This document shows positions 7,012 to 15,317 of a DNA stretch of 64,000 bases, one piece after another. How positions within the stretch are numbered: the stretch's first letter is position 1; each line of letters opens with the position of its first letter. This DNA comes from Lysobacteraceae bacterium PS02065. GTDB taxonomy: Bacteria; Pseudomonadota; Gammaproteobacteria; Xanthomonadales; Rhodanobacteraceae. Below the pieces are notes generated by a model, which saw nothing but the letters and a program-made list of their open reading frames with translations, was not told the DNA's origin and searched no databases. The stretch is taken from positions 27,013 through 91,012 of the forward strand of contig JASCPI010000018.1 of NCBI GenBank assembly GCA_029959555.1, in the 5' to 3' direction. A program made the translations under genes and the position numbers.

Positions 7012-9438
7012 ATGAACACCAACGAGGACCCGTCCGGCAAGGTCGTCGACCTCAAGCATCGCCAGGCGACGCAGACGGTCGATCGCGTCGGCGAGCTGCT
7101 CAAGCTCGTGCGCGGCATCGCCCTGAAGCGGGTCAACGGCCTCGTCAGCACGCTGTTCGAGAACGTCGACGACGCACTGTTCGACCTCGCCGAGCGCGCC
7201 CAGAGCAATGCCTCGCAGGTACAGTTCTTCGACGGCATGCGCGAGGTGCGCAAGAAGCGCCAGCTGGTCGAGCGCGTGTTCCAGGAGCAGCTCTCGAAGA
7301 TCTTCTCCGACTTCGCCGAGGGCAAGCTCAAGCCGGTCAAGCCCGAGGTCAGCAACCAGGGCAGCGCCGGCCTGTCGCTCGTCGACGACCAGGAACTCGA
7401 GGAGTCGCTGGCGATCTCGAGCATGGTCGCCAAGGCCGAGAACCGCCTCGCCCGCACGCTGTTCCTCGTCAACCAGCGACTCGCCGTGATCAACGGCGGG
7501 CACGCCGTCGAGGATGCGAGCAACCCGGTCGGCCCGGCCCCGCTGTGCCAGGCGTTCCGTATTGCCGTGCGCGAGCTCGAGCTCAACGTCGAAGTGAAGC
7601 TCATCATCTACAAGCTGTTCGACCGTTATGTCATGGCGGGGCTCGAGCCGCTGTACGACGAGGTCAACGCCGAGCTGATCCGGGCCGGCGTGCTGCCGCA
7701 GATCCGGCACCAGATGCCGTCGGCCGGGCGTGGAGGCCCGCACGCGGGCGGGAGCGCCATGCCGGGTGGGCACCCGCCGGCCGCAGGCACCACCGCCGAT
7801 CCGAACGCGTACGCGCCAGGGCACGCCGGACACGGCATGCCGGGCGCCTACGATCCCGTCGGCGCGGAACTGCAGGCCGAACTCTACGAAACGGTGCGCA
7901 GCCTCCTCGCGAACCGCCGCCCCGCCGAACACACCGGCGAATTCAGCGGCAGCTACGCGGGCGGTGCGCCGCTCGTGCCGAACCTGAGCCCGACCGACCT
8001 TCTGAATGCACTGAGCATCCTGCAGGGACAGCAGACGATCGCCGCGCAGTCGCAGGCGACGAGCGCGGCCGACGCCGCGCAGGCCGTGCAGCAGATCAAG
8101 CAGGAACTGCTCGACCAGGTCCGCAAGCTCGGCGGCGCCGCGACGAGCGCGCACCACGTCTCGACCGCCGACGAGGACACGATCGATCTCGTCGGCATGC
8201 TGTTCGAGTTCATCCTCCAGGATCGCAACATTCCGTCGGAGATCCAGGCCCTGCTCGGTCGCCTGCAGATCCCGTACCTCAAGATCGCGATCCTCGACAA
8301 GCATCTGTTCGCGCAGAAATCCCACCCCGCGCGTCGCCTGCTCGACGCGATGGCCGAGGCCGGCAAGGGATGGTCGCTCGAGGCCGACGCCGACCACCGC
8401 CTGCACGACCGCATCAAGGCCGCGATCGACAAGGTCCTGCTCGAGTTCGACGACGACCTCGGCGTGATCGAGAAGGAACTCGAGAGCTTCGAGCAGTTCA
8501 CCCAGCAGAACCGGCGTCGCGCCGACCTCGCGGAACAGCGCGCGGCCGAAGTCACACGCGGCCGCGAGAAGCTCCACGCGGCACGTCGCGACGCGGCGCG
8601 CGAAATCCTGCAGCGCATCGGTGACCGCGAGCTGCCGCCGGTCGTCCACAACGTCCTTTCGCGACCGTGGGCGAACTACCTCGTACTGACCAAGCTGCGC
8701 CACGGCGACGAATCGGACGAATGGAAGAACGCGCTGCGCTTCGCCGACGAGTTCGTCTGGAGCGCGATGCCGAAGACGACCGACGCCGAGAAGCTGCGCC
8801 TGCGTGCCTTGCTGCCGCAGCTCGAAAAGGCACTTCGCCACGGCCTCGGCACCGTCGCGTACCACGACGGCGACGTGCGCTCGCTCATGCAGGAGCTGTC
8901 GCAGTTCTACCAGCGCCTCGTCGCCGGGGAGAGCGTCGAGGTCAAGACCGCGAAGGAAGTGATCGAGCGCAACGTCGACGCGACCCGCGCGGACGATGCG
9001 ACGCCGGCGATGAACGAGTCGGCGAGCTCGACGCAGAGTCCGGTGGAAGAAGTGGTCCTCGGCACGGCGAGCATCGAACCCGATCCCGTCGAGGCGATGG
9101 ACGACACCGACGCCGACACGTTCCTCGAGTCGGTCCGCCAGATGAAGGTCGGCAACTGGATCGAGTTCATCGACGAATCCGGCAACCGCGAGCGCGCGAA
9201 GCTGTCGTGGATCAGCCCGATCAGCTCGAAGTACCTGTTCGTGAACCGCCGTGGCCTCAAGGTCTGCGACAAGACCGCCACCGCGCTCGCCGTCGAACTG
9301 CGCCAGGGCAACGCGGTGCTGCTCGAGGAAGTCCCGCTGTTCGATCGCGCGCTCGATGCGATCGTGGAGCGTCTGCGCAAGTCGGGACCTGCCGAGGGCT
9401 CCGCACCGACGCCACCGCCGGCACCTTCGCCGGCGTGA
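7012..9438 (+). CDS. DUF1631 family protein
   Basis: An 808-residue protein of unknown function. The N-terminal half is mostly helical (KRQLVERVFQEQL, FEFILQDRNIP, AILDKHLFAQKSHPARRLLD), interrupted at about 235-285 by a Gly/Pro/His-rich linker. The C-terminal 90 residues (VGNWIEFID, RAKLSWISP, FVNRRGLKV) look like a PilZ-type beta-barrel, but the RxxxR start of a c-di-GMP site is not evident. DUF1631 proteins are common in Lysobacterales and Pseudomonas and are sometimes misnamed thymidine phosphorylase. The start ATG follows 128 untranslated bases after the Trm112-like gene. A cyclic-di-GMP link is only a guess. Confidence 0.85.
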   Translation: MNTNEDPSGKVVDLKHRQATQTVDRVGELLKLVRGIALKRVNGLVSTLFENVDDALFDLAERAQSNASQVQFFDGMREVRKKRQLVERVFQEQLSKIFSDFAEGKLKPVKPEVSNQGSAGLSLVDDQELEESLAISSMVAKAENRLARTLFLVNQRLAVINGGHAVEDASNPVGPAPLCQAFRIAVRELELNVEVKLIIYKLFDRYVMAGLEPLYDEVNAELIRAGVLPQIRHQMPSAGRGGPHAGGSAMPGGHPPAAGTTADPNAYAPGHAGHGMPGAYDPVGAELQAELYETVRSLLANRRPAEHTGEFSGSYAGGAPLVPNLSPTDLLNALSILQGQQTIAAQSQATSAADAAQAVQQIKQELLDQVRKLGGAATSAHHVSTADEDTIDLVGMLFEFILQDRNIPSEIQALLGRLQIPYLKIAILDKHLFAQKSHPARRLLDAMAEAGKGWSLEADADHRLHDRIKAAIDKVLLEFDDDLGVIEKELESFEQFTQQNRRRADLAEQRAAEVTRGREKLHAARRDAAREILQRIGDRELPPVVHNVLSRPWANYLVLTKLRHGDESDEWKNALRFADEFVWSAMPKTTDAEKLRLRALLPQLEKALRHGLGTVAYHDGDVRSLMQELSQFYQRLVAGESVEVKTAKEVIERNVDATRADDATPAMNESASSTQSPVEEVVLGTASIEPDPVEAMDDTDADTFLESVRQMKVGNWIEFIDESGNRERAKLSWISPISSKYLFVNRRGLKVCDKTATALAVELRQGNAVLLEEVPLFDRALDAIVERLRKSGPAEGSAPTPPPAPSPA

Positions 9439-9444
9439 CGACCG

Positions 9445-9473
9445 GCGCGCGCACTTCCACGGTGCGCGCGCTT
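9445..9473 (+). terminator. Hairpin after the DUF1631 gene
   Basis: GCGCGCGCAC and GTGCGCGCGC form a perfect 10-bp stem with a seven-base loop, followed by only two T. It lies between the DUF1631 stop and the nadC start; it could reduce readthrough but lacks a proper U-tract. Confidence 0.4.
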
Positions 9474-9514
9474 GGCCTAACCTGCGCGACCGTCCGCCGC
9501 GGAGCGCAGCCACG

Positions 9515-10360
9515 ATGACGTCCCCACCTGCCGAGGCCATCCTTGACGATGTCGAGCGCGCGCTGCGCGAGGACGTCGGCAGCGGTGATGTCACGGCCCT
9601 GCTCCTGCCCGCCGAACGCCGTGCCCGCGCGCGCGTGATCACGCGCGAAGCCGCCGTGCTGTGCGGCCGCGACTGGTTCGATGCGTGCTTCGCCGCGGTG
9701 GATCCCGCGGTGCGCGTGAACTGGCTCGCCGAGGAAGGTGCGAGGGTCGCCGCCGGTGACGTGCTCTGCCGCGTCGAGGGGCCCGCACGTGCGCTGGTCA
9801 CGGCCGAACGTTGCGCACTCAATTTCCTGCAGACGCTGTCGGCGACCGCGACCGTGACGGCGACCTACGTCGCGGCCGTCAAGGGCACGCGCGCGCGCAT
9901 CCTCGACACGCGCAAGACGCTGCCGGGCCTGCGCCTCGCGCAGAAGTACGCGGTGCGTACGGGCGGTGGCACGAACCATCGCATCGGCCTGTTCGACGCC
10001 GTGCTCGTCAAGGAGAATCATGTCGCCGCGGCCGGCTCGATCGCGGCGGCGGTCGCGCGTGCGCGCGAACTGCACCCCGGGCTGCTCGTCGAGGTCGAGG
10101 TCGAGGACTTCGTGGAGCTGCGCGAAGCGCTGGCCGCGCAGGTCGATCGCATCATGCTCGACGAGTTCGAACCCGAGGAACTCGTGCAGGCGGTCGTCGA
10201 AGTGGATGGCCGCGTACCGCTCGAGGTTTCGGGCGGCGTCGGCCTCGAGCGCGTGCGCGCGATCGCCGAGACCGGCGTCGATTTCATTTCGATAGGCGCG
10301 CTGACCAAGCACGTGCGCGCCGTCGACCTGTCGATGCGCGTCGAACTCGTCGACGCGTGA
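9515..10360 (+). CDS. nadC: Nicotinate-nucleotide diphosphorylase (carboxylating)
   Basis: A 281-residue quinolinate phosphoribosyltransferase that turns quinolinate and PRPP into nicotinate mononucleotide for NAD synthesis. Seen are the N-terminal DVGSGDVT, the substrate-binding LDTRKTLPGLR, KYAVRTGGGTNHR and KENH motifs, and the C-terminal VSGGV and DFISIGALTK of the PRPP barrel. Length is normal (about 280). The ATG at 9515 gives the expected N-terminus. No other NAD gene is in the window. Confidence 0.96.
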   Translation: MTSPPAEAILDDVERALREDVGSGDVTALLLPAERRARARVITREAAVLCGRDWFDACFAAVDPAVRVNWLAEEGARVAAGDVLCRVEGPARALVTAERCALNFLQTLSATATVTATYVAAVKGTRARILDTRKTLPGLRLAQKYAVRTGGGTNHRIGLFDAVLVKENHVAAAGSIAAAVARARELHPGLLVEVEVEDFVELREALAAQVDRIMLDEFEPEELVQAVVEVDGRVPLEVSGGVGLERVRAIAETGVDFISIGALTKHVRAVDLSMRVELVDA

Positions 10361-10374
10361 TTCGACGCGCGGCG

Positions 10375-11169
10375 TCAGCTGCCGCGCAACATCCAGAACG
10401 CGACGCCCGCGACCACCGCGAGCGCGACGACGATGCCGATGATCAGGCCGGCCTTCGAACCCGAAGGCTTGGCTTCGACGACGGGTTCCGCGACGCGCGA
10501 AGCGCCCGCCGCCGGCACCTGCGCACCGGGCGCGAGCAGCAGGAAGCGGATCGTGTCCAGTCTCAGCTCTTCGCCCGGATGCAGCATGCCGGTGTGGACG
10601 CGCTTGTCGTTGATCCACGTGCCGTTGGCCGAGCCCAGGTCTTCGACCATGACACCCTCGCTCGTGACCTGCAGGCGAAGGTGATGACGCGAGACTTCAT
10701 CGGCCGGAATCGAGATGTCGCAGTCGGCCTGACGGCCGACCGTCATCGTGCCGGTCAGCGCGAAGTTGCGCCCGAAGGTGGGGCCCGATACGCCACGCAG
10801 CATGAACTTGGGCAATGCCATGCGCACGCGCGTACGGCCGTCCTCGGGCGCGGCCGCGGCGGCGGGAGGCGGCACGGGCGTGACACGCTCGACCGCGACG
10901 ACCCGGCAGCCGATGCGTCCGAAAAGCAGCAGGTCGCCCGGCTTGAGCGGGCTCTCGCCATCGATCTGGCGGCCATTGAGCACGGTCGCGACGCTCGCAT
11001 CGCGTACGCGCACGATGGCCTGGCCATCGCGCGTCTCGATCTCGCAATGGTCGAGCGCGACGCCCGAGGCGACCAGCACGACATGGGCATCGCTGCCCGA
11101 GCCGACGCGCGTGATGCCCTCCCCGAGCATCACGGTCTCGTGCTCGCCATTCGGAAAAATCAGCTTCAT
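10375..11169 (-). CDS. Double FHA-domain protein with C-terminal membrane anchor
   Basis: A 264-residue protein. The second FHA domain (about residues 115-215) is canonical, with GRQADCDI, SRHH and SANGTWIN, so it should read phosphothreonine. The first (about 20-85) keeps only VLNGRQ and has lost the Ser-Arg-His core, so it is probably degenerate. A hydrophobic segment (GLIIGIVVALAVVAGVAFW) ends the protein, making it tail-anchored with the FHA domains in the cytoplasm. AAGGGGG stands at the right distance from the ATG at 11169; a GTG one codon upstream is too close. It lies 31 bases after the kinase gene and is a likely reader or substrate of that kinase. Confidence 0.85.
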   Translation of the reverse strand: MKLIFPNGEHETVMLGEGITRVGSGSDAHVVLVASGVALDHCEIETRDGQAIVRVRDASVATVLNGRQIDGESPLKPGDLLLFGRIGCRVVAVERVTPVPPPAAAAAPEDGRTRVRMALPKFMLRGVSGPTFGRNFALTGTMTVGRQADCDISIPADEVSRHHLRLQVTSEGVMVEDLGSANGTWINDKRVHTGMLHPGEELRLDTIRFLLLAPGAQVPAAGASRVAEPVVEAKPSGSKAGLIIGIVVALAVVAGVAFWMLRGS

Positions 11170-11200
11170 CACGCCCCCTTGGCGCTTCGGTGATGCGGTG

Positions 11201-13663
11201 TCACGGGCCGATTTCGCGCACGACGCGGAAACCGAGAGTGTTCATGGCGACGTCGTCGCCGTAGGCGTTGCTTTCGGTGACGCCCTCGCGATCGCCCGGC
11301 GACATCCAGCCGCGTCCGCGCACGCCGTGCTCGCGGCAGCCCGCGGCGAGTGCGCCGGACTTGCCGCACGCGGCGATCCACTCGCGCGCGTTGCCGTCGA
11401 TGTCGAACACACCAGCGACGGCCGGGAAGCGGCCCGCGGGCGAGGTCGCGGAGAAGCCGTCGTCGCACTCGGCACCGGCACGCGTATCGAAGGCCTTGCG
11501 GAATGCGGCATCGGCGAGGTTCGCGCTCGTGCAGCTTCCCGCCGGCGCCTGCTTCGCGAGCTGGTCCCATTCGGCGGCCGTGGCGAGGCGATAGCGCTTG
11601 CCGGTCGCCTTCGACACCCAGTCGGCGTAGGCCACGGCTTGGGCGAAGCTGACGCAGACGACCGGATGCGTGTCGTCCTGATCGAAGCCCGGTGCCTGCC
11701 ACGTGCGCTTGCGCGACGAGCGGAATACCGACTCGCGGTCGCGACATGACGGCTCCTTGCCGCCGAACTGGCGCTGGCCGGCCGCGGCCCACCAGCGTGC
11801 GAATTCGGCGCGCGTGGTCTCGCGGCGCGCGAACGCGAGGCGCGTCGACGTCACGACGAGTTCGGGCCCCTTGCCGTCGTCCGCAGCGTCACGGAACACG
11901 AAACCGGGCGCGCCGATGCGATCGACGGTACGCAGGGCATCACGCGCCTTCGTGTTCTTCGCGTCGAGTGCGAGCGCTTTCTCGTAGGCCGTGCGTGCGG
12001 TGTCCTTGTCCCATGCGAGCGCGGCCGCATCGGCTTGCGCGACGAGCGCGTCGACTTCGGTCGTGCGGCGCGTGCGCGCGGCGGCGACCGTGGCGGCACC
12101 GTCGGGCACCGTCGCGGCGACTTCCTCGGCCTTGGCGAGGAAGTCGGTGAACTCCTTGGGATTCCCCGCCGTCCACGCCTTCTCGGCGAGGTCGATGTAA
12201 GCGCGCGCGGTGTCGACCACGCCTTGCGCGGCAGGCTTGGACTTGGCGTCGATGCGCAGGGCCAGGCTGAAGCGCTCGAACGCATTCGTGCGCGGCGGAT
12301 TGGTCAGTCGCTGGCCGGCGAGGTCGGCGCGCGCGAGCCGCACGAGCTCGACCACCGGATCGACGACCGTCGGCACCTTCGATAGATCGAGGGGCTCTTC
12401 ACTCGCGACGTCGGTGACTTCGGTGGTCGCGTCGGTCGATGCCATGGCGTCGGGCGAGTCGGGCGACGCCGAAGCCCCGGGTGCCGGCTCGGCGATGCCA
12501 GGAGCCTGCGTCGGCGCCTCGACGGCAACGGGCTTTTCGACGGCCTTCGGTGCATCGGCAGCAGGTTTCGCGGGAGGCGGACGCACGGACGCCGTGGACG
12601 TCGGCGCTTTCGGCGCGAATACCGCGTAGCCGACACCGGCAACCACCAGGGCACCGACGACGGCGAGCACGATCGGCACCCAGCGCTTCGTCGCGGCGGG
12701 AGCAGCGGCATCGACGGCCGCTGAAACCGGCTCCGTCGCGGGCACGGGGGGCCGGGAGGGTGGCTCGGCTGCCGCACGCGATGCCGCTGCGGCCGCGACC
12801 GCTTCGCGCTTGATCACGCGCGTCGGTGCCTCGGCCTCCGCGGGCGTTGGCGGCGCGACCGCACGCGTGTCGAAGCGCGACAGCGCCGTGACGAACTCGT
12901 CGGCACTCTGGTAGCGGTCGGCGGGATCCTTCGCGAGCGCCTTGTCGATGATCGGCTGCCAGTGCGCCTGTGCGGGTGGCAGGCGCGGGATCGGCTCGAA
13001 CACGTGCGCGTAGGACACCGCGAAGCCGTCCGCACCTTCGTACGGCGGCTTGCCGGTGAGACCGAACCAGGTCAGCACGCCGAGGCCGTAGAGGTCGGAG
13101 CGGGCATCCACGTCGCCACCACGCGCCTGCTCGGGGCTCATGTAATGGCTGGTGCCGATCGAGATGCCGGCGCTGGTGATGCGGGCGGCCTGGCTGATCG
13201 CGCGGGCGATGCCGAAGTCGGTCAGCACCGGCGTGTCGTTGACGTCGAACAGGATGTTGCCGGGCGCGACGTCGCGATGCACGTAACCGCGCTGGTGCGC
13301 GTAGCCGAGGGCGTTGGCGACCCCCTCGAGGACGCGCACGAGGTCCTTCTCGGACAGGCCGATGCGCACGCGCTGGGCGAAGTCGCCGCCCGACAGGTGC
13401 TGCATCGAGAAATAGTTGAGCTGCGTCTGCGTCACGCCGACGTCGTACACCTGCACGATGTTGGGGTGGGCGAGCGACGCGAGCATGCGCGCTTCCTGCA
13501 GGAAGCGCTTGGAGAAGGTCGGATCGACGGCGAGCGCGGGGGCCATGACCTTGAGCGCGACTTCGCGATCCAGCGAGGTCTGCACCGCGAGATAGACGCT
13601 GGCCATCCCGCCCGCACCCAGCTCGCGTCGCACCAGGTAGCCTGGAATATCGATTGCCGTCAC
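11201..13663 (-). CDS. Membrane Ser/Thr kinase fused to an FGE-sulfatase-like domain
   Basis: An 820-residue, three-part protein. An N-terminal Hanks-type kinase (about 8-275) has GAGGMASVY, Lys38, Glu57, HRD at 129-131, Asn136 and DFG at 149-151. The catalytic-loop lysine expected two residues after the HRD aspartate is Ala133 (HRDVAPGN). A single membrane segment (about 326-348) follows, then Pro/Ala-rich and helical linkers, then a formylglycine-generating-enzyme-like domain (about 585-820) with RETTRAEFARWW, THPVVCVSFAQAVAYADW, RLATAAEWD and DGNAREW. Such C-terminal domains usually bind ligands or substrates outside the cell. Start GTG at 13663 has GGGGAG upstream; earlier codons are unlike kinases. 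Kinase/FGE fusions and FHA partners recall T6SS regulators such as PpkA, but no T6SS gene is here. Confidence 0.88.
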   Translation of the reverse strand: MTAIDIPGYLVRRELGAGGMASVYLAVQTSLDREVALKVMAPALAVDPTFSKRFLQEARMLASLAHPNIVQVYDVGVTQTQLNYFSMQHLSGGDFAQRVRIGLSEKDLVRVLEGVANALGYAHQRGYVHRDVAPGNILFDVNDTPVLTDFGIARAISQAARITSAGISIGTSHYMSPEQARGGDVDARSDLYGLGVLTWFGLTGKPPYEGADGFAVSYAHVFEPIPRLPPAQAHWQPIIDKALAKDPADRYQSADEFVTALSRFDTRAVAPPTPAEAEAPTRVIKREAVAAAAASRAAAEPPSRPPVPATEPVSAAVDAAAPAATKRWVPIVLAVVGALVVAGVGYAVFAPKAPTSTASVRPPPAKPAADAPKAVEKPVAVEAPTQAPGIAEPAPGASASPDSPDAMASTDATTEVTDVASEEPLDLSKVPTVVDPVVELVRLARADLAGQRLTNPPRTNAFERFSLALRIDAKSKPAAQGVVDTARAYIDLAEKAWTAGNPKEFTDFLAKAEEVAATVPDGAATVAAARTRRTTEVDALVAQADAAALAWDKDTARTAYEKALALDAKNTKARDALRTVDRIGAPGFVFRDAADDGKGPELVVTSTRLAFARRETTRAEFARWWAAAGQRQFGGKEPSCRDRESVFRSSRKRTWQAPGFDQDDTHPVVCVSFAQAVAYADWVSKATGKRYRLATAAEWDQLAKQAPAGSCTSANLADAAFRKAFDTRAGAECDDGFSATSPAGRFPAVAGVFDIDGNAREWIAACGKSGALAAGCREHGVRGRGWMSPGDREGVTESNAYGDDVAMNTLGFRVVREIGP

Positions 13664-13778
13664 TCGGAACTCCCCACGCAGTGCCGGGATTGTAGCGAAA
13701 CGGCGACGTCCGACGATGAACCCGAGGTAAGAAGGGCGAGGCCTTGTCGCCCCGCGTGACCGCCTCCACACTCACGTC

Positions 13779-14111
13779 ATGCTGGGGACCATGATACCGA
13801 TGTTGCTGGGGGGGCTCGCCGTGGCCCTGTGGTTCGACGCGCTCGCGGCGCGGGAGCTCGCCGCGCGTCACGCGCGCCGGTTGTGCCAGGAAGCCGGGCT
13901 GCAGCTGCTCGACCACACCGTGTCGTTGCAGAGACTCGGTTTCGCGCGCCGCGACGGTCGGCTCTGCCTGCGCCGCCGCTACGGATTCGAGGTCAGCTTC
14001 GACGGCACCGATCGCCACCCGGCCAACATCGGCATGGTCGGGCGCAGTGTCGGCACGTGGACCCTGCCCGTGCGCGAGGTCGCGAACGGGCTGCCGCCGA
14101 TCGGCGACTGA
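13779..14111 (+). CDS. DUF3301 family small membrane protein
   Basis: A 110-residue protein with one N-terminal hydrophobic segment (MIPMLLGGLAVALWF), a short helix with AARELAARHARRLC, and a beta-rich C-terminal half (LQLLDHTVSL, RRRYGFEVSFDG). This matches DUF3301, a proteobacterial family of unknown function found near sspAB or petABC in related genomes. It is divergent from the kinase and convergent with sspB. An ATG four codons downstream is an alternative start; neither has a strong ribosome binding site. Confidence 0.8.
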   Translation: MLGTMIPMLLGGLAVALWFDALAARELAARHARRLCQEAGLQLLDHTVSLQRLGFARRDGRLCLRRRYGFEVSFDGTDRHPANIGMVGRSVGTWTLPVREVANGLPPIGD

Positions 14112-14114
14112 TTC

Positions 14115-14513
14115 CTACTTGACGACGCGCAGCGTCGGGCGCTTCGGCGCTTCCTCGGGAGGCTCGGGTTCCGGCTCGGGCTCGGGCGCTCCCTCGGCCG
14201 GGAACATCATGCCCTGCCCGTTCTCCTGTGCGTAGATCGCCAGCACCGCGAACACGGGGATCTCGATCGACTGGCTGACCCCGCCGAAACGTGCGAGGAA
14301 CGTCACCACGTCGTTGCCGATCGTGAGCTGGGCGACCGCGCGCGGCGCGATGCTGAGCACGACACGACCATCCTTGACCGCACTCGGCGGAACCCTCACG
14401 CCACCTGCCGTCGCGTCGACCAGCAGGTAAGGCGTGAGGTCGTTGTCGCAGATCCATTCGAGCATCGCCCGCAACAGATACGGGCGGTTGGAACTCATTG
14501 CAGTAGCAGACAC
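14115..14513 (-). CDS. sspB: ClpXP adaptor, stringent starvation protein B
   Basis: A 132-residue SspB that binds ssrA-tagged proteins and hands them to ClpXP. The folded domain (SNRPYLLRAMLEWI, DNDLTPYLLV, RVPPSAVKDGRVVLSI, GNDVVTFLARFGG, IPVFAVLAIYAQENGQGM) is complete, followed by a Pro/Glu-rich flexible linker and the C-terminal ClpX-binding tail (PTLRVVK). Two starts compete: GTG at 14513, with GAGGA overlapping the sspA stop, and ATG at 14498, which gives the usual N-terminus but lacks a binding site. I chose GTG. It is coupled to sspA, 12 bases upstream. Confidence 0.93.
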   Translation of the reverse strand: MSATAMSSNRPYLLRAMLEWICDNDLTPYLLVDATAGGVRVPPSAVKDGRVVLSIAPRAVAQLTIGNDVVTFLARFGGVSQSIEIPVFAVLAIYAQENGQGMMFPAEGAPEPEPEPEPPEEAPKRPTLRVVK

Positions 14514-14525
14514 CAGCCCGTTTCC

Positions 14526-15149
14526 TCAGTGGCGCAAGGCGCGTTCTTCAGGTGTCAGGCTACGCGTGAAACCCTGGCTGCGGAAGATGCGTTCGCCGTA
14601 GTCGAGCACGGGCTGTGCTTCCTTGGGCAACTGCACGTCGAGTGCCTCGAGACGCCAGATCAGCGGCGCGAGCGCGCAGTCGGCGAGGCTCATCTCGGGA
14701 CTCAGGAAGAACCGCGACGCCTTGAAGGCCGGCGCATTGCGGACGAGGTCGTCTCGCAAGGTGCGGCGCGCGGCCTCGGCGGCCTTGCCGCCTTCGTCGA
14801 TGCGGTCCACGAGGGTGAGCCAGTCGTTCTCGAGGCGCACGATCGCCAGACGCAGGCGCGCACGCGACAGCGGGTCGACCGGCATCAGCGGCGGATGCGG
14901 GTAGCGCTCGTCGAGGTACTCGCAGATCACGCTCGTGTCGTAGAGCACGAGGTCGCGGTCCACGAGGGTCGGGACCGAGTTGTACGGATTGAGGTCGATG
15001 AGGTCTTCGGGCGGGTTGTCGAGGTCGACCGTCACATGGTCGTAACTGACGCCCTTCGCCGCGAGCACAAGCCGGACCCTGTGCGAATGCACGCAGTCCG
15101 GCGCCGAGAACACCGTCAGAACCGCGCGCGAGCGCTGATTCAAGGCCAT
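14526..15149 (-). CDS. sspA: Stringent starvation protein A
   Basis: A 207-residue glutathione-S-transferase-fold protein that binds RNA polymerase and affects stress and stationary-phase transcription. The thioredoxin-like N-terminal domain begins VFSAPDCVHSHRVRLVL and contains NPYNSVPTLVDRD and YDTSVICEYLDERYPHP; the helical C-terminal domain follows. The ATG at 15149 has AGGAG at a good distance. Upstream petC and downstream sspB are in the same direction, the usual petABC-sspAB arrangement of beta- and gammaproteobacteria. Confidence 0.94.
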   Translation of the reverse strand: MALNQRSRAVLTVFSAPDCVHSHRVRLVLAAKGVSYDHVTVDLDNPPEDLIDLNPYNSVPTLVDRDLVLYDTSVICEYLDERYPHPPLMPVDPLSRARLRLAIVRLENDWLTLVDRIDEGGKAAEAARRTLRDDLVRNAPAFKASRFFLSPEMSLADCALAPLIWRLEALDVQLPKEAQPVLDYGERIFRSQGFTRSLTPEERALRH

Positions 15150-15284
15150 TCGCAACTCCTCCCCCGCGGGCCGGGACCCCGCCAGATCCAGAACAGCCGG
15201 AGCAATTCCGGCTGCTCCCGAGGCGCCGAACTTTACTACGGCGGGACTGAACCGCATAGCAGGCCCGTGACAGGCCGGAGAACG

Positions 15285-15310
15285 GGTCGGCCCGCCGTGG
15301 CGGGCCGACC
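15285..15310 (-). terminator. 12-bp GC hairpin after petC
   Basis: GGTCGGCCCGCC and GGCGGGCCGACC pair perfectly across two central bases, beginning seven bases after the petC stop. There is no U-tract, so it may protect the petABC mRNA 3' end or partly terminate before sspA. Confidence 0.45.
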
Positions 15311-15317
15311 GGGGACG

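Noticed and set aside
6946..9822. A 958-residue minus-strand frame opposite DUF1631 and nadC
   Set aside because: It crosses two well-supported genes and looks like a GC shadow.
13664..13771. Longer kinase N-terminus starting at 13771
   Set aside because: The extra 36 residues are Arg-rich and unlike kinases, while GTG at 13663 has a good binding site and starts at the usual place.
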